The position numbers and the translations under genes were made by a program. Positions 61,891 through 64,000 of a DNA stretch of 64,000 nucleotides are shown piece by piece. The first letter of the stretch is position 1. Each line of letters begins with the position of its first letter. Origin of the DNA: Mucilaginibacter flavidus (lineage in GTDB: Bacteria; Bacteroidota; Bacteroidia; Sphingobacteriales; Sphingobacteriaceae); contig NZ_JAMXOE010000023.1 in the NCBI RefSeq assembly GCF_024055575.1, positions 50,330 through 114,329 on the forward strand, in the 5' to 3' direction. The notes beneath the pieces are model-generated. The model had not been told where the DNA came from, did no database searches, and saw nothing but the letters and a program-made list of their open reading frames with translations.

Positions 61891-63669
61891 CTACTGCCCA
61901 CTTCCATTCACCACACCCTTAGCCATCATCACGTCCTTAATTAACTTTACCGGTGCGCTGCCGTAGCTTAAAAACTTTTCGTTAAAATCCTTCAGTTTAT
62001 ACTTGTCGGCCATTTTCTTTTTCCAGTTTTCGCGCAGGTCGGTTATTTCGCGGTAGCCGGAGTAGTAGCTGCAAAGCTGTACGCTGCTAACCGTAACACG
62101 CTGCCATTTGCCTTCGGCTTCGGCCTGTTGTTGGAAAGCTTCGCGGGTAAGCAGCTTCAGGGCATCGGGCTTCTGCATGTTCTGGATATGCACCGAATAA
62201 TCCAATATAGCGTTGCAAACCGAGCGCAGGTGCCATTTATACCACATCAGGCGCATTTCGGGCTCATCGGCGCCGTAGCCGTTATCCAGCATCATTTCTT
62301 CGCTGTAAACCGCCCAGCCCTCAACCATGGCGCCATTGCCAAATATCGCTTTAACTATACCTGGTGCTTTGTTGGCATACACCAGCTGCGCATAATGGCC
62401 CGGTATAGCCTCGTGCATGCATAATATCTGTAGCGTGTAGTTATTATACTCGCGCAGGTAACTTTCGGCTTTGTCGGCGCTCCAATTGGCCAGGCTGCCA
62501 ACGTTAAAGTACGAGTTGCCGCCCTTGTCATACGGTCCCGGCGCGCTCATCGACGCTCCGGCAACGCCAGCCATGTAGCCCGGCTCCTTACGTACTACCA
62601 GCGGTTTTGACGGGTCGAGCGTTACCATGTCCTTCGATTTTACAAAAGCCGTAAGCTTCGGTATCGCCTTTTCAATGGCCGACTGGAACTCACCCTGCGC
62701 AGCATGCTTGCTGCTCAGTGTGTCAATCAGTTTGGCAATCATCTCCAGCGAATCTGCCGGCGGTTTGGTGGTGCCAAAATACTTGGGCCAAAGTTTACGG
62801 GTTATCTTCGCCATCTCGCGGTGCAGGTATTTCTTGCGCTCAACCGCCGAGTTAAACAGCTGCTGTGCCGTGGCTTCGCTCTGCATATCATATTTAAACT
62901 TAGCCTCGTAAAGTTCCTTGCCCAGCCTGAAACTGCGGGGTTTGTCGTTTTTAAGCGCCTTTAGCCAGGCCACATGTGCCTTTATGGCCTCGGCCGATAA
63001 TCTCGCCCGCTCCAGCATCGGTTTTTGCTCGGCCTGCGAAATGTTCGTTTTTTTAAGCGAATCGGCATAATCCTTTTCAAAAACGCCCAGGCCGCCCTCG
63101 TGCTGGGTTATGGCCAGGGCGGTAAGTTCGGCAACTGGGTTTTTAATGTGCTTTTCGGCTTCTTTATAGTAGGCCGGTATATTGGCCATTTTCTGGTAAA
63201 AGTTGCGCATGCGCTTATCAAGCGGGGCATAATGCTCATTTAAAATATAAGCGAAACTGCCGATAACGTTATATCCGGCTGGGTCCCATTGCCAGTCCTT
63301 AAGCGTTTGCAGGCGCCACTCAATTTCTTCCATCTGGTTCTGCATCATCCGGTAATCAACCCGGTTCCCTTCGTTCAGTGTGTTCACCTCAAAGCGGCTC
63401 ATCGAGTCGATCTGTACCTTGGCAAAGGTTATTTGCTTGTCGCGCAGCTTATCATCTGGCACCAGCAGCAGGCTGTCGTATTTGTGGTAACCCACGCTGG
63501 TGGCCCAGTCGGGGTTTAGCTTCCACAGGCCATCCATAAAGTTATTTTCGTAGATGCTGAACGCGCCATCATCCTTGCCCAATTGTTCGCCCACAGACGA
63601 GCCATCTTTTTTGCAGCCAATCAGCACGCAGTAAACCAGGCACGATGTAATTAAAAGTTTTTTTATCAC
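61891..63669 (-). CDS. DUF885 metallopeptidase-like lipoprotein (second copy)
   Basis: 592 residues from a GTG at 63669; the nearby ATG at 63680 is out of frame. The signal ends in a lipobox-like LIGC (MIKKLLITSCLVYCVLIGCK), so it is probably a lipoprotein. The zinc motif is LCMHEAIPGHYAQL, with MVEGWAVYSEEMMLD downstream. The layout matches the other DUF885 protein in this window (23.2-25.0 kb), but the sequences differ, so this is an older duplication or independent family members. The substrate is unknown. Confidence 0.85.
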   Translation of the reverse strand: MIKKLLITSCLVYCVLIGCKKDGSSVGEQLGKDDGAFSIYENNFMDGLWKLNPDWATSVGYHKYDSLLLVPDDKLRDKQITFAKVQIDSMSRFEVNTLNEGNRVDYRMMQNQMEEIEWRLQTLKDWQWDPAGYNVIGSFAYILNEHYAPLDKRMRNFYQKMANIPAYYKEAEKHIKNPVAELTALAITQHEGGLGVFEKDYADSLKKTNISQAEQKPMLERARLSAEAIKAHVAWLKALKNDKPRSFRLGKELYEAKFKYDMQSEATAQQLFNSAVERKKYLHREMAKITRKLWPKYFGTTKPPADSLEMIAKLIDTLSSKHAAQGEFQSAIEKAIPKLTAFVKSKDMVTLDPSKPLVVRKEPGYMAGVAGASMSAPGPYDKGGNSYFNVGSLANWSADKAESYLREYNNYTLQILCMHEAIPGHYAQLVYANKAPGIVKAIFGNGAMVEGWAVYSEEMMLDNGYGADEPEMRLMWYKWHLRSVCNAILDYSVHIQNMQKPDALKLLTREAFQQQAEAEGKWQRVTVSSVQLCSYYSGYREITDLRENWKKKMADKYKLKDFNEKFLSYGSAPVKLIKDVMMAKGVVNGSGQ

Positions 63670-64000
63670 CGGGGTATCATTTATAATTTGATGGATAAAC
63701 TTAAAACATTTACCCGAAATAAGCGAACGATTGTAAATATGGATTTGGAAGTTTTACAAAAGGGCTGATATAAGCCCCGCATATTGATTAATTAGGGCAT
63801 TCCCCGGTTGGTAGAAACCGGGGCCGTGCTGTATGGTAGGGATATTGAGTTATCGGGAAATTGCAGCTTACCCTCTTTCCGCTGCGTGGCCGTTGCGCAA
63901 CTAAGCTAGCCAATAAGGGCTTGCAAATAAAGTTCTTTGAAATATTGATTAAAACATTGATTATTAGTATATTAGCGCATGCAAGGAAAGAAAACACATC
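63670..64000. other. Non-coding end of window with serial hairpins
   Basis: Two hairpins follow each other: GGGCT/AGCCC (63762-63776) and CCCCGGTT/AACCGGGG (63802-63809 with 63816-63823). A G/C-richer stretch (63840-63920) comes next. No convincing gene was found; a minus-strand ORF over 63788-63997 runs straight through the hairpins and looks spurious. The stretch may be a dispersed structured element or ncRNA. Confidence 0.45.

Noticed and set aside
61736..61966. Plus-strand ORF of 76 codons
   Set aside because: It is mostly the translated 23-bp tandem repeat plus the reverse of the DUF885 3' end.
63788..63997. Minus-strand ORF of 69 codons at the right edge
   Set aside because: It passes through two hairpins, has no ribosome site or recognisable domain, and looks like a translated structured element.
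1..64000. tRNA, rRNA or tmRNA genes
   Set aside because: No cloverleaf T-arm (GTTCGAATC type) with a matching acceptor stem and no rRNA signature was seen; a formal tRNA scan was not run.

Overview
The window is chromosomal DNA from a member of the Bacteroidetes, most likely Sphingobacteriaceae (Mucilaginibacter/Pedobacter-like). Evidence: several genes are preceded by the Bacteroidetes -33/-7 promoter (TTG, about 17-20 nt, TAnnTTTG) rather than a strong Shine-Dalgarno; the families DUF5686 with a CarboxypepD_reg-like N-terminus, DUF4846, DUF6263 and an Hc1-like histone are typical of the phylum; FtsZ ends in a Bacteroidetes-type FLHDNVD tail; and intergenic regions carry the paired-arm palindromic repeats common in these genomes. 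No tRNA, rRNA, CRISPR array, transposase or phage gene was recognised. These family and taxon assignments come from reading motifs, not from database searches.

Layout. 1-12.8 kb: a partial TetR regulator, a DASH-type cryptochrome, the 2-oxoglutarate dehydrogenase E1 and E2 genes (E2 with two lipoyl domains), a DinB-like protein, an ArnT/PMT-type membrane glycosyltransferase, an unknown secreted protein, an Lnt/nitrilase remnant trapped between two repeats, a YhcC-type radical SAM protein and a VOC protein. 12.9-19.9 kb: two co-directional signalling kinases, divergent from a large fused B12-dependent isobutyryl-CoA mutase (icmF). 19.9-23.2 kb: an A/T-rich accessory patch with two tandem DUF4062 proteins that share their N-terminal domain but have unrelated C-termini, followed by a zeta-toxin-like kinase. 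23.2-31.1 kb: mostly secreted hydrolases and unknown proteins (DUF885, M15 peptidase, DUF4846, serine hydrolase, thioredoxin-like).

31.2-47.3 kb is a complete-looking dcw cell-wall and division cluster: mraZ-rsmH-ftsL-ftsI-murE-mraY-murD-ftsW-murG-murC-ftsQ-ftsA-ftsZ, without murF and ddl. It begins with three 10-bp-spaced MraZ-like boxes and ends with a terminator. Its junctions from mraY to murC have been invaded by G/C-rich palindromic repeats, and two repeat arms are translated as the N-termini of MurD and MurG. A cluster of three DnaA-box-like sites lies between ftsA and ftsZ.

47.4-64 kb: an alpha-oxoamine synthase family enzyme, a pair of small unknown genes, a GH125 mannosidase, a 58-residue Hc1-like histone, an SGNH hydrolase, dapA, a chromate transporter, a DUF5686 outer-membrane protein, ligA, a YXWGXW-repeat protein, DUF6263, a possible 33-residue membrane peptide and a second DUF885 lipoprotein. 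The most distinctive items are the repeats read as coding sequence in murD and murG, the DUF4062 pair (one copy ends in a histidine-kinase dimerisation domain without an ATPase domain), the DnaA-box cluster upstream of ftsZ, and two small structured loci (57.2-57.3 kb and 61.2-61.4 kb).
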